Positions 31,138 through 42,108 of a DNA stretch of 64,000 nt are shown here, piece after piece. The notes under the pieces were generated by a model that did not search any database, was not told where the DNA came from, and saw nothing but the letters and a program-made list of their open reading frames with translations. The DNA comes from Capronia americana (Eukaryota > Ascomycota > Eurotiomycetes > Chaetothyriales > Herpotrichiellaceae). How positions within the stretch are numbered: position 1 is the first letter of the stretch; the number at the start of each line of letters is the position of its first letter. The stretch covers positions 124,001-188,000 of the forward strand of contig JADWQD010000026.1 in assembly GCA_016110215.1 (NCBI GenBank). The letters are read 5' to 3'. Made by a program: the position numbers and the translations under genes.

Positions 31138-32307
31138 ATGTCGACCTACCCGTCGGTGAAGCGCCAGAGGCTCGACCAAGCCGGGGCTCACCATAATCAC
31201 ATCCGCGCCCCCGACCCAGAGACCAAATCCAAGTCACGGTCCGCACCACCGAAGCCCAAGGTCAAGCCAAAGTCTCAGTCTCAGCCTGAGCCAGTGTCCG
31301 ACTCCGCGCCGCCTCAGCGCAAGGAGAAGTCAAACCCACCGCCCCACCACGACGCCGGATCCGCCTGGTCGAAACACCAGGAGGATCCAAGGCTTGAACA
31401 TCCGCCCAGATTTACGCCGTCCAGGCACAAGTCGAGCAAGTCAAGATCGAAGCCAGAGCCTCGTCATGACTCCTTATCAGTGCAGGACAAGTCTACGTCA
31501 AAGCCAGAGCGAGAGCCAGAGCGAAACGCTCAGCTTGACGCCGAGCCCGACGCGCTCAATCACCTTCTCAATTCCCTTGATGGTCTTGACCGTGCCACGC
31601 ACCTCGGCAACCTCCAGACCCGCGCCGCAGCCGCTCGAGATCTCCTCTCAACTGCCAAATGCTCCCTCAGAACGTACCAGAATCACATTGCACTTCTTTC
31701 TGGCGAACTCCGCCGGACTAGACAGTATGCAGACAAGGTTGCCACAGGTGAGACTAGGTTTGATGCTCGGACGGATAAAGAGAAGGGAAGCAAAGGAGAA
31801 GATTTTCTAGTGACTGAGAAGTATCTTCGCCGACGCCGCCGCCGAATTGCGCGTGGACGCGTCAACCTCGAGATCGGCGAGAAGCTACTAGAGAAGCAAG
31901 GTCGCCTGTGTGCTCACGCCGACGGGCTGTACGAAGCAGTTCGTCGGTGGGTTCAAGCCCTGCAAACCCTTGCCAGCCTTTGGACAAGGATTTGGAATCT
32001 CTACGAAAGCATGAACGAAGTGGGACCGAGCTCGCGACCACGGAACATCAGCACGGAATGGAAGCAACACACGAAGACGTCCCTGTGGAGGCACCTGGTC
32101 CATATCGAGACAGAGGTGCAGACGGCCAGCAGGGAAGCCAACGAGGCGCATGCTGCATTGGCCAAAGATTCACTCGCGATCTGGGAAGAGCATGCACTTG
32201 ACTGGGGCACACGCATCATTGAGGTGGCGCATGAATTGCCCTTTGCTCTACTCTGTGGCATAAAGCACCTCCCCCGAGGCAACACGAAAAGGAGCACGGA
32301 AGGATAG
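31138..32307 (+). CDS. Basic hypothetical protein with helical C-terminal half
   Basis: 389 residues, one exon. The first 150 residues are disordered, rich in K, S, P and E, with repeated KPKxKPKSQSQPEP-like and KSRSKPEP segments. Residues about 155-385 are helical: HLLNSLDGLDRATHLGNLQTR, a long amphipathic stretch with TRQYADKV, then a very basic YLRRRRRRIARGR and tryptophan-containing helices (VRRWVQALQTLASLWTRIWNLYE). I do not recognise the family. The basic clusters and the QRLDQ-type start suggest nuclear localisation; function unknown. Confidence 0.65.
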   Translation: MSTYPSVKRQRLDQAGAHHNHIRAPDPETKSKSRSAPPKPKVKPKSQSQPEPVSDSAPPQRKEKSNPPPHHDAGSAWSKHQEDPRLEHPPRFTPSRHKSSKSRSKPEPRHDSLSVQDKSTSKPEREPERNAQLDAEPDALNHLLNSLDGLDRATHLGNLQTRAAAARDLLSTAKCSLRTYQNHIALLSGELRRTRQYADKVATGETRFDARTDKEKGSKGEDFLVTEKYLRRRRRRIARGRVNLEIGEKLLEKQGRLCAHADGLYEAVRRWVQALQTLASLWTRIWNLYESMNEVGPSSRPRNISTEWKQHTKTSLWRHLVHIETEVQTASREANEAHAALAKDSLAIWEEHALDWGTRIIEVAHELPFALLCGIKHLPRGNTKRSTEG

Positions 32308-33058
32308 TCTGATGCTCTGATGCTCTGTTTGGAAAGCGAGCAGATGATTGTGAGATCGAAGGGATTGGCGAGAATGCCTCGAGGACGGCTGTTCTCTCTC
32401 GGTGATCATTAGATCGACGAAGCTCTCGTCTGCGAAGGTTGATGCGTATCGAGGTAGGGGAACGGAATTGGATAGAATCTCTCTCATTAGATAGTCAGCA
32501 CAGTGACCTCGGTCAGGCTGTAACAATCAGATCAGCGACTTTGCAGCGTGGTAGCCAACGCAGTGTTGAGAACATGAACGTAACATTGCCGTTGGTATGG
32601 CGCTTGTCTGACAAGCAGTGTTTAAGCCAGTCACCCAGCAAAGGATGAGCGTATTGCGTGATACGTACGTGTAATGCAGACGTATGGCGTACGTCACGCA
32701 TTTAGGTTGACTCCGTCTCTCAAAGATAATTTGCGACTGCAATCTCTTGCCTATACTGCGTCAAGGCGTGAAGACGATGTACGCTGCCACCTGGAACTCT
32801 TCTTCTCGCTCTTAGGCAGCCCAAGTGCTGAAATCGGCTTGAAATGTCATGACTTGGGCAATATCTCGTCTGTGAAACGCAACTTTGGCAAGATAGATTT
32901 CAAGCCCAAGCCCATCCAACGTCCGGTCCGGAGGCACATTGCACCACTGCCTGGCTGGCAGTTTATCACTGATAGTGATATAGCTTCACCATGCTCCGGA
33001 AGCTACTGTTTAACGTACTATCTACTCAACATTGATACCACCCGGCAAGTCCTCCACC
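32308..33058. other. Intergenic, no gene seen
   Basis: Upstream region of the TFIIIC-like gene. The start codon of that gene has a good context (ccaccATGG). No other feature could be supported. Confidence 0.5.
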
Positions 33059-35434
33059 ATGGCCGAGCCCCGTCGCTCTGGTCGCCAACGCAAGGCCAAT
33101 TCAAAGTATGCAAATTCTGGATGGGGCAAGGAGACACTGCGAAGACTCCGCGAATCATCAGAGTCGTCGGGCTCGAGTCCGCCCGAAAGCCAGCCGTCGT
33201 CAGAGTCAGAAGACGACGGAATTCCTGATGCCGGCCTCACCCTTGACCATGGCGACGATGACGACCCTCTGGTTTCTGCAGCATCCGATGGGCCGTCAGA
33301 GGTCGGCAGCCCAGCAGAAGAAGATGAGGAAGACATGAGTATTGCATCTGACGAGGCCGGTTCAAGCCGACCTTTTAAAACGCGGCCATTCTCTGCACCC
33401 ACAAGCGAAACGGCACGATCGCGCGGCATACAATTTACGAGAGACTTTGCAAAAGCTGCAGCATACCCTGGAGTATTTGGACCTGAAGTAGAAGATCTGT
33501 CCGATGCTCTCCGAGCTAGAGACACTTGGCTCAGAGCCCGAGACATCACACTGCCCAGCCGGCAGACGTTGCTTACAGCTCTCACGCAGTCCGACGAGCT
33601 TCGTGAGACAAATGACGAGCAACCGATAGGGCCACAGGCACAGCGGCGAGGTCCGACCTCAGCAAGCTCATTATGTGAGTCGATACGCACACGTCAAACC
33701 CTGGCACCCATCGGCGAGGCTGAATTACGGGAGAAATACTTGGTACCTGGCTATACGTCTCATCCCGTCGTCCTCGGTCCGTGGGCAAAGCAGAAGAAAT
33801 ATAATTTGGGCTACCTCTCTGCCATGGACTACGGGAAGGCCTGGCCAGTAGAAGATAAGCGACGCAGCACGGGGACCGCACCGAATGATGAACCACCTAC
33901 CGAAGACACATATCACCAAGGGTGGTTACATAATGTCGGCGGAAAAGTTCAATGTCTGGCCTGGGCGCCTTGTTCAGGCCCTGTGCAGTACCTGGCCGTA
34001 ACGGTGAGATGCACATCAAAGCAAAGAAGAACGGCACACGGGACCGAGAGCGAACGGCCAGCCTTTCATCCATCCCCTCCCTATCCCTCCAGCATTCAGA
34101 TATGGGCTTTTGACACGGCTGAACTAGGTTGCAAAGGCATACGGAGCTTGGACATGAAACGGGGCCCGAAGCTCGCCGTTGTGCTCGCGACCGAATGGGG
34201 CAACATCCGTCATCTCAAATGGTGTCCTCTCGATGCGCACTCGGGAGGCTCGGTCATTGGTCTTCTTGGGACGGTGTCAAGCGATGGCCACGCTCGCGTG
34301 GTTGCTGTGCCACTCCCTCGAGACGACCCAACCGGAGTACGCACGAGTACCTTTCGAATAGAGCAGTCTGGGGTTGATATTCCACCTCCTTCCGACACCA
34401 TTTTCACATCGTTGACGTTCGCCGGTGCCTCGGACCTTCTGCTTGGAACAGCGAACGGTTTCATTAATCTGTATGATCTATCAGACGAGACAGATCCTGG
34501 CGGGCCTCCCACAAGCTATATGCGCCAGCAACTCCACCACACCTACATCATTTCGTTATGCTCAGCATCTGATCCCCACTCGACTTTTGTCGCTAGCACA
34601 TCCGCGTCCGGCGACCTTGTCCTCACAGATCTCCGAAGTCCTGATCAAGACCGCGTCGTTGTCCCCCGAACATGTTTTCCCAACCGAGATCTCGTCTACA
34701 TGCCATTCACACGCTCATTCATCGCCGCCGTCGACCGTAGTGGAAACGGACAGGTCGAGAGAAATGCCGCTACGCTCCTCGCGTGCCACCACATTCGCCA
34801 GTTCCCCAGGCTGCTGAAGGTGGCGAAGCTGCCGCATTGGAGTGGGGCCGCAACGGCACTGGCTGGATCGCGCTGGCATCCGTGCATCCTCGTCGGCAAT
34901 GCCAAAGGCCAAGTGCTGGCAACGAACTATCTGCGTAAAATCCTACCGTATCGCCGGACGGACCAGAAGAGAGCTGTGGGTCCGTATATGCAGAAGATAT
35001 GCGAGTACGACTGGCGTCCACTCACAGAAGAGGAGCTCGGTCAAGATCCGTCGTCACAGCCGGGCCAAAACAAGGGCGGGAGGCAGGATGAGGAACAGCA
35101 GCAACAGCAGCAGCACCAGGACCAAGGGGACTGGGACGACGGGGAGGTGAAAGAGGCTCTTGACCTCTACCATGGCCGTGATGTCCGACCCGGCATGTCT
35201 CGATTCCACGAAGGCTTCAAGCCCGAGAAGATCGATGTGGGCAACCCCAAACCGAGCTGGAAAAAGGCAAAGACGAACAAGAACGAAGAAACCGGCAACG
35301 GAGAAGCCGTGTTTGAAGAAGAGCAAGCCGTCACGACGATTGACTGGAACCCGAATGGCCCCTGTGCTGGAATCGTGGCAATGGGATGGGGTAGTGGGAT
35401 TGTGAGGGTGCAGGATCTGGCATACGATTCTTGA
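33059..35434 (+). CDS. TFIIIC Tfc6/Sfc6-like WD-repeat protein
   Basis: 791 residues from the ATG at 33059; the frame stays open a little further upstream, but this ATG has a strong context and begins with a basic MAEPRRSGRQRKANSKY tail. The N-terminal 110 residues are acidic and Ser-rich. From about residue 290 onward there are degenerate WD repeats: GGKVQCLAWAPCSGPVQYLAV, IQIWAFDTAELG, WGNIRHLKWCPL, GLLGTVSSDGHARVVAVPLP, LLLGTANGFINLYDLSDE, ISLCSAS, SASGDLVLTDLR and, at the end, AVTTIDWNPNGPCAGIVAMGWGSGIVRVQDL. This matches the propeller of the TFIIIC B-block-binding subunit (Tfc6 / GTF3C2), which helps recruit Pol III to tRNA genes. A Gln-rich run (residues about 680-690) interrupts a loop. 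Confidence 0.65.
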   Translation: MAEPRRSGRQRKANSKYANSGWGKETLRRLRESSESSGSSPPESQPSSESEDDGIPDAGLTLDHGDDDDPLVSAASDGPSEVGSPAEEDEEDMSIASDEAGSSRPFKTRPFSAPTSETARSRGIQFTRDFAKAAAYPGVFGPEVEDLSDALRARDTWLRARDITLPSRQTLLTALTQSDELRETNDEQPIGPQAQRRGPTSASSLCESIRTRQTLAPIGEAELREKYLVPGYTSHPVVLGPWAKQKKYNLGYLSAMDYGKAWPVEDKRRSTGTAPNDEPPTEDTYHQGWLHNVGGKVQCLAWAPCSGPVQYLAVTVRCTSKQRRTAHGTESERPAFHPSPPYPSSIQIWAFDTAELGCKGIRSLDMKRGPKLAVVLATEWGNIRHLKWCPLDAHSGGSVIGLLGTVSSDGHARVVAVPLPRDDPTGVRTSTFRIEQSGVDIPPPSDTIFTSLTFAGASDLLLGTANGFINLYDLSDETDPGGPPTSYMRQQLHHTYIISLCSASDPHSTFVASTSASGDLVLTDLRSPDQDRVVVPRTCFPNRDLVYMPFTRSFIAAVDRSGNGQVERNAATLLACHHIRQFPRLLKVAKLPHWSGAATALAGSRWHPCILVGNAKGQVLATNYLRKILPYRRTDQKRAVGPYMQKICEYDWRPLTEEELGQDPSSQPGQNKGGRQDEEQQQQQQHQDQGDWDDGEVKEALDLYHGRDVRPGMSRFHEGFKPEKIDVGNPKPSWKKAKTNKNEETGNGEAVFEEEQAVTTIDWNPNGPCAGIVAMGWGSGIVRVQDLAYDS

Positions 35435-36250
35435 CAACGAGATGAAAGAAAAGTCGGGGCACCCGTGAAAGCAGACGCCATAAGACGCGTTTGCAACACA
35501 AGTGCTTGAGAAGACGAATTTCGCCGCTCGATGGGCCGGTTCGTCTCATACTTCTTCTTCTGCCTCTGTATAAAGAAAGTGAAGAAAGAAAGCGGGAGAG
35601 CAGCGCTGCGGTGGAGAATATCCGTGGCGAAACGACCGAAGGAGCTTGGAGAGCACAGGCCTGATCGCATGATGAGGCTCCCTCCACATCCAGGCTTCAT
35701 AGATCTTAATAGCGACGAGGAGGAAACGAAGCAAGAAACGACCAGCTAGAGTCTTCAATGGCTGTGGGTTGTCCTATCTGCCCTGAGGCGACAGCGCTGG
35801 AGCTCTGATAGCCTTCTGATCCTTCCTTTCCTTTTCACCCATGTTGACCGCGTCAGAATCTCGCCACACACATCCACCGGATGGTGTTGGGGCGATATCC
35901 AGGAGACATTTGCTCGTCAGGCCTCAGATAGTGTACATGAAATACACCTAGCCAGCATATTCCGAAAAGACCTGGTTAATCACACATTCTCGCCTTGCGT
36001 ACTTTTTGAGGTACCTTTTTCCTATCCCTCAACCCATGCGTGCAATGCTGAAGACATATGTCGCTGAAGTCCGCTGGACAGACGAGTGTTCGCCCAAAAA
36101 CCGTATCAATAGACATATCCGAGATGGAAGAATCCAGGGCACTAAGCTCCGAGAAGTGCCATCGGCAATGACCACCCACGGAGGATACCTTGTACCAAAT
36201 CCGTGGTCTTCGGGCATAGCCTACAGCGAGAAGGAGCTCGTAGACATGAT
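35435..36250. other. Intergenic between convergent genes
   Basis: About 800 bp holding the 3' flanks of the TFIIIC-like and YAG7-like genes; short frames on both strands are not convincing. Confidence 0.45.
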
Positions 36251-37680
36251 CTAGCTCTTGCTCTCGCCGCGGATACTGCTACCTCCACGCCCACCTCTAC
36301 CACCTCCCTGGCCGTCGCGTCCTCGGCCTCCGCCTCGGTGGCCATCACGCCCGCCACGGCCGCGTCCTCTAAACTCGCCGCGGCCACCGCGTCCACCTCG
36401 GCCTCGTCCGCGCTCACGACGCACCTCGGAGAAACCATCATTCTCGACAGCAGGTTTCTCGTCCGCGTTGGTGGCGGCGGCACCCACCTCCTCAGCCCAG
36501 CTGTTGGTTGCTTGAACCGTGGCGGCTGGCGTGGCGGTCACCCCGGTCTCAGTCTCTGCAAGGTCTCGGGGGACCTGAACCCATTCGTCGTTGATTGCGC
36601 TAGTATCGGTGATGGCAGATGCCTGTGGATCCCATCCTCCGGCAACTGCGTTGGCAGCTTGGGCATCGGTAGATGTTTGCTCTGGGGCGGCAGGGACAAC
36701 ATCAGCGTCGGCGAGAGGCTCAGCATCAGCGAGGCTCGCCTGTACGGTAGTAGCGTCGTCGAGTTCGGTCAGACCAGCATTTGCAACAGTACTATCGGTC
36801 ACCCCTTCCGGTGCGGCCGTCTCCTCAACTGGAACCGTAGCTTTGTCTTCGACTTCAGGCCCTGCACTCTTCGACGAAGCCTCCTTGACCTGGGCAAAGG
36901 TGAAGTCCAGGGGCTCGCCCTGCACGTCAATGACCTTGTCATCAGTGCCGTGGACCAAGTTCTTCAACGTAGACAGTGCAGTCTCGTTGCCTTGATAGAC
37001 CAGCAGTAGAGCGCCTTCGAAAGCATGAGCTTCGTCGGACTGGGCATCCTCAACTTGACGCTTTGATGCTGCGGTGTGAAGAAATTGTATGATGGTACGC
37101 AGTGCGTCTTCGACCGCTTTCGCTTTGGCGTCCTCGATGAACCGGGTGGCCTCCTCTTTAGCCCTTGCGATCTCTGCCTCGTGGGCTTCAACCAGACTGG
37201 CCTTTTCTTTCGCGGCTTTCTCCTCGAGCTCATGTGCGAATGCGCGGAAACTGGAGAGTTGTTCTTCAAGCTGCTGAAGCTGAGCTTGCAGGGCGGGTTT
37301 CTTCAGGACCTGAGCTTTCTGGTCCGCGTTGAGTTTTCTCTGGGCGACGAGGTCATCGAGGGAAACACCGGGGTTTTCGCTGACGACGGCATCAGCTTTC
37401 GCAGAGGACGAGATTTTCTTGTTGATGTTGCGGATGTTCCTGGCAAGTATTGTCAGCTGGGCTCTGCCTCGATTCAGAAGAGTGAGTACTTCGCCAGGTC
37501 CTTGATGAAGGAGCTCTCGCTGTGAGACTCGACACCATTGGTGGTAGGATGTGATTCAGCAGGAGTCGATGCTTCGAGAGTTGGAGTCACTGCACCACCA
37601 GCACCGGCGGCAGCTTCAGCTTTGCCCTTGCGCTTCTTGGCGGACTTGGATTCAACAGGGATGGAGCCGGTAGTCGACAT
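36251..37680 (-). CDS. YAG7-like RGG-tailed protein
   Basis: Two exons, 37680-37490 and 37439-36251, joined through a 50-nt intron; 459 residues. The start MSTTGSIPVESKSAKKRKGKAEAAA and the post-splice NIRNINKKISSSAKADAVV are typical of the fungal YAG7 family (dimerisation domain). A coiled coil (residues about 90-170) rich in E, K and A follows, then an acidic/alanine-rich region with several W (GGWDPQA, DEWVQVP, NSWAEEV). The last 55 residues are an arginine-glycine RGG tail (GRGRGGRGG repeats), expected to bind RNA. Family members are ribosome- or RNA-associated cytoplasmic proteins of poorly known role. Upstream, one GTACTCGTAC decamer lies at 38014-38023. Confidence 0.75.
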
Positions 37681-38491
37681 GATTAGAACAGGCGTAGGAG
37701 ATTCGCTTGCTGGTGTCTGGCAATTAAACCGGTTCAGGCGGGAATTGAGTGAAGCAGTGTTGGCTCGAGCGTGGAGGACTCGAGGAGATTGGGGTGGCAG
37801 TAACCAAGGAGCAGGAGAAGAGGGAATTAGTGCAAGCTGAGGCTCGGTGAGAGGAAGTTTAACAGAAGTGTAGATGATTTGTTTATGAAGAAGTTGCTCG
37901 CGTGTGGCTATTGACCAACGCAGGCCAACGCAAGCGAGCGCCGCCGTTGCCAAGCGTCGACTTCTCCAACTCAGCCCGCCCTTTGCAAGGCTCGAGAACG
38001 TTCTCCGGGCTCCGTACTCGTACATAATGGAGCAAGGCTTTGCTACGCACTTGTGACCATGCTGCTGCTGTCTGAACAATGACTCGTCCCACATCCCGAA
38101 CTCTGTCACAATCTGAAATTTCCAGGCAATACCGTGGTGATCGATGCCATCTAAAGTACGTCTCAGCTGTCTGAGACTGCGTGCTCGGCCATCCATTGCT
38201 CCCTCGCGCCTTCTTACTCTCCTTCCACGGTGTTCGCTCAATGTTGCCAATTCGGATTCCTGGGAAGACATTTCCTGAATGCAAACCTTCCAGCGGGAAA
38301 TCGTGCGGAGTGCTTGCCACCTGGTATTCGCTTCTGGTGTACATTGAAAGTTTGTATCTTGTGAGGAGATACTTGCATCCCTGGGCGAGAAGCGGTCAAT
38401 TTCTGGCCTCTCATAGCTAGAAGGGCCACGCGGGATCCCGTTGTGGACGTATTTGTTCCGCACTTTACTCCACGTCCTGTGCAGCTCGAGA
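37681..38491. other. Upstream region of the YAG7-like gene
   Basis: About 800 bp between two minus-strand genes; carries GTACTCGTAC at 38014-38023. Long overlapping frames on the minus strand have no protein features and are treated as chance. Confidence 0.45.
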
Positions 38492-38837
38492 TCATCCTTT
38501 GAACCTTCGTAACGTGGCCTGCCGCAATGATTAGTACACATCCGCCCACAATAATATGTTGGTTAGCGACACGTACCATTGTCGCTTTCCGAATATCCTT
38601 GGCTGCAACGACCCTTTCGCCGTTCGACCGCGCTTTTCGGGATGCGTTGGACAGAAGTCTGAGATTGTTAATGGACTTGCAATCACAAAATGCACCGCTT
38701 CGCACTTACTCCTCCATAAACAGAACGAAGGTGAGGAAGACGAGCGGATCAACAGTTTTGTCCACGTGTTTCCTGGAATGGGCCTTGACTATCCTCCTCA
38801 ATTTCGCTCGAGGATACGACTTCGAATTCGCCTTCAT
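38492..38837 (-). CDS. CENPW: CENP-W-type histone-fold kinetochore protein
   Basis: Three small exons, 38837-38710, 38658-38577, 38518-38492, giving 78 residues with a final exon of only 27 nt. The protein reads MKANSKSYPRAKLRRIVKAH, SRKHVDKTVDPLVFLTFVLF, MEELLSNASRKARSNGERVV, AAKDIRKATMATLRRFKG. This is a compact histone fold with the CENP-W hallmarks: YPR at the start, RRIVKAHS, an FLTFVLFMEELL helix, GERVVAAKDIRKAT and the LRRFKG end. CENP-W (fission yeast Wip1) pairs with CENP-T (Cnp20) to bind centromeric DNA and support the kinetochore. The frame stays open upstream of the chosen ATG, so a slightly longer N-terminus is possible. Introns have clean GTAAGT/CAG and GTACGT/CAG ends. Confidence 0.88.
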
Positions 38838-39133
38838 TTTCTTGCTTTCTGGTACAGCGCTTGGTTGGGTGAGGGTTAACGTCTGGTGGTACAGATGAGG
38901 TATGAAGTAAACAAACCACAGCCTCGTGCGCGCATCCACCAATCGACAAAACGGAACTAAAATAGCCGAGGCTGCAAGGCTGAGAATTTCTAGCCCACTG
39001 CGTACGATGCACGATGCACAACGCAGCGCGAGGCCAACACACGAGACTTCCGAAACCCGACGAATACGTACACTTGTAAAAGATGCTGAAGCTGTGGTAT
39101 TTTACAGTTGTCCACTATGTGTCTCGCGCAATA

Positions 39134-42108
39134 TCATGCCATCAACTTCAAATTCGTCATCAAATGCAGTGCCGTTTTCGCCCGCTCGCGCACATCCAGA
39201 TCTGAATCGTTTTCCATCTTCCTGAGATGCGAGACAAATCCGACCTTCTGGAGCTCGATGGCGCGATTTCTGCATCCTGCTCGATCGTTTGCATCGTCTT
39301 CGTAAGTCAAGTTGATTGCAATCCAACAGCAGGTCGACCGAACCTCCCTGTCTTGGTGACTGCACAGCGTCAGAATCTGCTTCAGCAAAGCATACTGCGA
39401 GGCGATAATATTCCGCCACTTTGGGTCGCACGCGGCGATATGCACGAGGACGAAAAGCACCTTCCCAACGATGACGTTTGGCGGCGGTGTCGTGTAGTTC
39501 TCCTTCCGTGTCGGCCCAGCAAGTGTACGTGGCCGGAGCCTATCCAGCATAATGCGGAAGAAATCGTCCTGACCCATTTCATCCACCACGTATTGGACCA
39601 TCTCGGATGCATTCTCGCCACAAAAGAGGTTTCGTAGCAGATCCAGTAGTTGTGCCTGAATCTCGGTGTCGTCTTCGACAGTATGTTTCGTGTCAAACTC
39701 GCCTTGATCGGAAGTTACCTCCTCATCAACGGCACTCCTGGCCTCTTCATTTCCACCGTCCGAATCCGTGTCCTCGCCCATAATGACATCGTGGGGATTG
39801 TCCACTGCGGCAGCGGACCGTCTGTAAGTTGTGATTGGGGGATAATCCCTCTCGACGAGGCCAATAACTTCACCTTCCGGAATATCAATGGGATCCGTCT
39901 TGATTAACAGCTTAATCCAACTGCAGCCAAGCTCGTCCACCACCTCATGCTTCAGCTTTTTCGGAGCATTGAGAACGAGTTGTTTCAACGCCCACACCGA
40001 CTCGTGCCGAAGCCGTGCGTTTGCTGAATGAGCCTGCTCACACAGCTTTTTCACCACTGTCGATTCGCCTACACTGTCCTTGACCGCACTGAAATCCATG
40101 GCAAGGTTACTGAGAACCTTGGTGGCCGCAATCCTCAGCTCCGGGTTCGTGGAATTCATCAATTTGAGTATCGGTTTCGCAACCTCCGCCTCGATCAGCT
40201 TCGTCCGCAATGCCCGCACAGACCTTCCTAGCGCCCTGACTGCTGCGCATGCTGCCAGTATGACGGAAGCTGAGTTTCCGGTCATCTCCATATCCGGTCC
40301 GCCGCCCGACAGCGCCTGATATGGTTCCAAAGCTTGAACAATATGAGGTAAAACACCTTCGGTGCAAATCTGAGCTCGATAGTCCTCCTCGAATGGCGCA
40401 ATTGCAGCCAAAGCTTTCAAACACCCTTCTCGATACTCCATTTCTTTTCGAGCGGCCCAAGTTGGTCCGCCCGGACCAATGCAAGTAGCGGCTGTAGTTG
40501 AGTCCGTTTCCATCCTGTCCTGCTTGTGTGGCTGCCAGGGGTTTACCTTGCGACCTGCCGGCCCATCAAAGGTCGCTTTGAGACCAAGGGACAACTTGGT
40601 GATAGCTTTACCTTCAACGGCTACCCGTTGCATGTGCAGATTGTCTATTACAAGTGCAGCGAGCACTGCGGGCACGGCACGGGTAAAATGCGTACCGCTG
40701 CACAAATATGACCCGCCAAGCTGGTGAGACATGTCATGTTGCACTTGCTCAGAGTCGAGCATCCGAGTAAGGAGTGGCACCAACAATGAAGCAAACGACA
40801 AGCCTCGGTCTCTCTTAACAAAGTGCAAACTGTTAAGGTTGACTAGGAGTCTTGCGGCAAGAAGACGACGCTTCCCTCGTGATTCTCGAACGATGTACAA
40901 GAGCCAGGGAATGACAGCACTCTCATCCACGTCATCTGCCGCATCTTGAGTCGAAGGTAGATGGGGTATAGCGGTAGAGGCTGGCAGAAAAGACGCCCGA
41001 CGTTTGGGCATTGCAATGACCGAACTGAGAGGAGGAAACCCAGGCTGTGCTGCATTGGCCTTCTCAGATACAGGTGCAAAAGGCAGAAGAGTGTCAAATG
41101 GGCTCTGGAGCCTGGATCGGGGAACCGCAGCGCCTGAGAAGTAACTTGTTCCCCACGGTGCCCGCCGAATGTCGGAAGGGGAAAAGTCGTGTTTGAAGTC
41201 TGGAAAAACCAATTTGATAGTAGGGTTAGTCAAGAACGTCTTCGTACGCAACCGAGAGCCCTCGGTCAGGACGCAGAGCGCCTCCAGCACAGGCGACAGA
41301 TGCGCAACGATTGGTGCCGGATCTGGAAGCGATGTCGGAATGGAATCATCGCTCGATGGAGCAGCTAGATCAGGAGGGACAAGCCCTTCTGCAACAACAA
41401 AGGATGCCAATCGGACAGCCAGCAAATCCATTACCCCATTGTCGACAAGCGCTCGTTTTTGGGCGTCGTGTGTGATAGTCTTGCAAAGAAGGGCCAACAT
41501 AGCATCGCAGGCTTGCTGAGACGCCACGTCATCACCAGCTTTTCCCATAATGTTCTCAAAGCACTGTATATATCTCTTGGAGTACAGAAGGTCGGAAAGC
41601 AGCGAACTCTGCAACCATTGACCAGGGCTCGATGGGGGCATGTTGTCGGAGGCGGCATTGAGACATTTTAGAACGGCGAGGGATGTCCTGGCGGAGAGCG
41701 GTAAGAGGAGGAAAGCGACTAGTCTCTGCAGAATATCGGTTTGGAGGATCGGTTGTACAAACGAGGGGCCTTCTGCTCTACGCGATTAGCATTCAGTGGC
41801 CAGAGAGAGGATGCAAGGTGCGGACCATGAGCAATGACGGAGAGAATCTGGGCAACTTGGGTCAGCAGCGATTCCTGTTGCTCCTCGAGTCGGGTCGGCG
41901 CATCGGCGTCGACGCCTTGCTGCGCGGCGACGCCTGCGAGGATCTCTGCCAACTGAGGGACCAGTCCATTCTGGATGAACTCGAGCTTGTGAGACAGATG
42001 GCCAGTCAAGAGGCCTTTTACTCTCTTCAAGACACGCAACTGAGCCGAGGGATCAGCGGCCGATTCAAGATCCTGTAGCTCGGACCTTGCAAGCCGTGCT
42101 AATGCCAT
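39134..42108 (-). CDS. GID5: Armadillo-repeat protein GID5/VID28 (ARMC8)
   Basis: Exons 42108-41826 and 41772-39134, about 973 residues. The first exon (MALARLARSELQDLESAADP...) encodes helical repeats. After the intron the frame continues as EGPSFVQPILQTDILQRLVAF and PLSARTSLAVLKCLNAASDN into the long exon. Repeated 40-residue helical units run through the protein (for example IQLKLMNSTNPELRIAATKVLSNLAMDF-like and a C-terminal HLRKMENDSDLDVRERAKTALHL unit). Both overall structure and the C-terminal block (ASQYALLKQILTLCSHQDREVRSTCCWIAINLT) match ARMC8/Gid5. In the GID/CTLH E3 ligase this scaffold links the substrate receptor Gid4 to the catalytic core, for example in turnover of gluconeogenic enzymes. 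The donor (GTCCGC) is not canonical, and GAGCAG offers two acceptors, so the junction is uncertain by one residue. Confidence 0.85.

Noticed and set aside
33980..34080. Intron starting at GTGAGA in the TFIIIC-like gene
   Set aside because: Reading through keeps the frame open and gives a plausible propeller loop; no clear branch site and acceptor pair improves it.
36203..37009. 268-codon plus-strand frame opposite YAG7
   Set aside because: An antisense shadow of the Ala/Glu- and RGG-encoding codons; it lacks any fold.
37474..38541. 355-codon minus-strand frame overlapping the YAG7 start
   Set aside because: Only its last 63 residues (from the ATG at 37680) are YAG7 sequence; the upstream part is upstream DNA that happens to be open.
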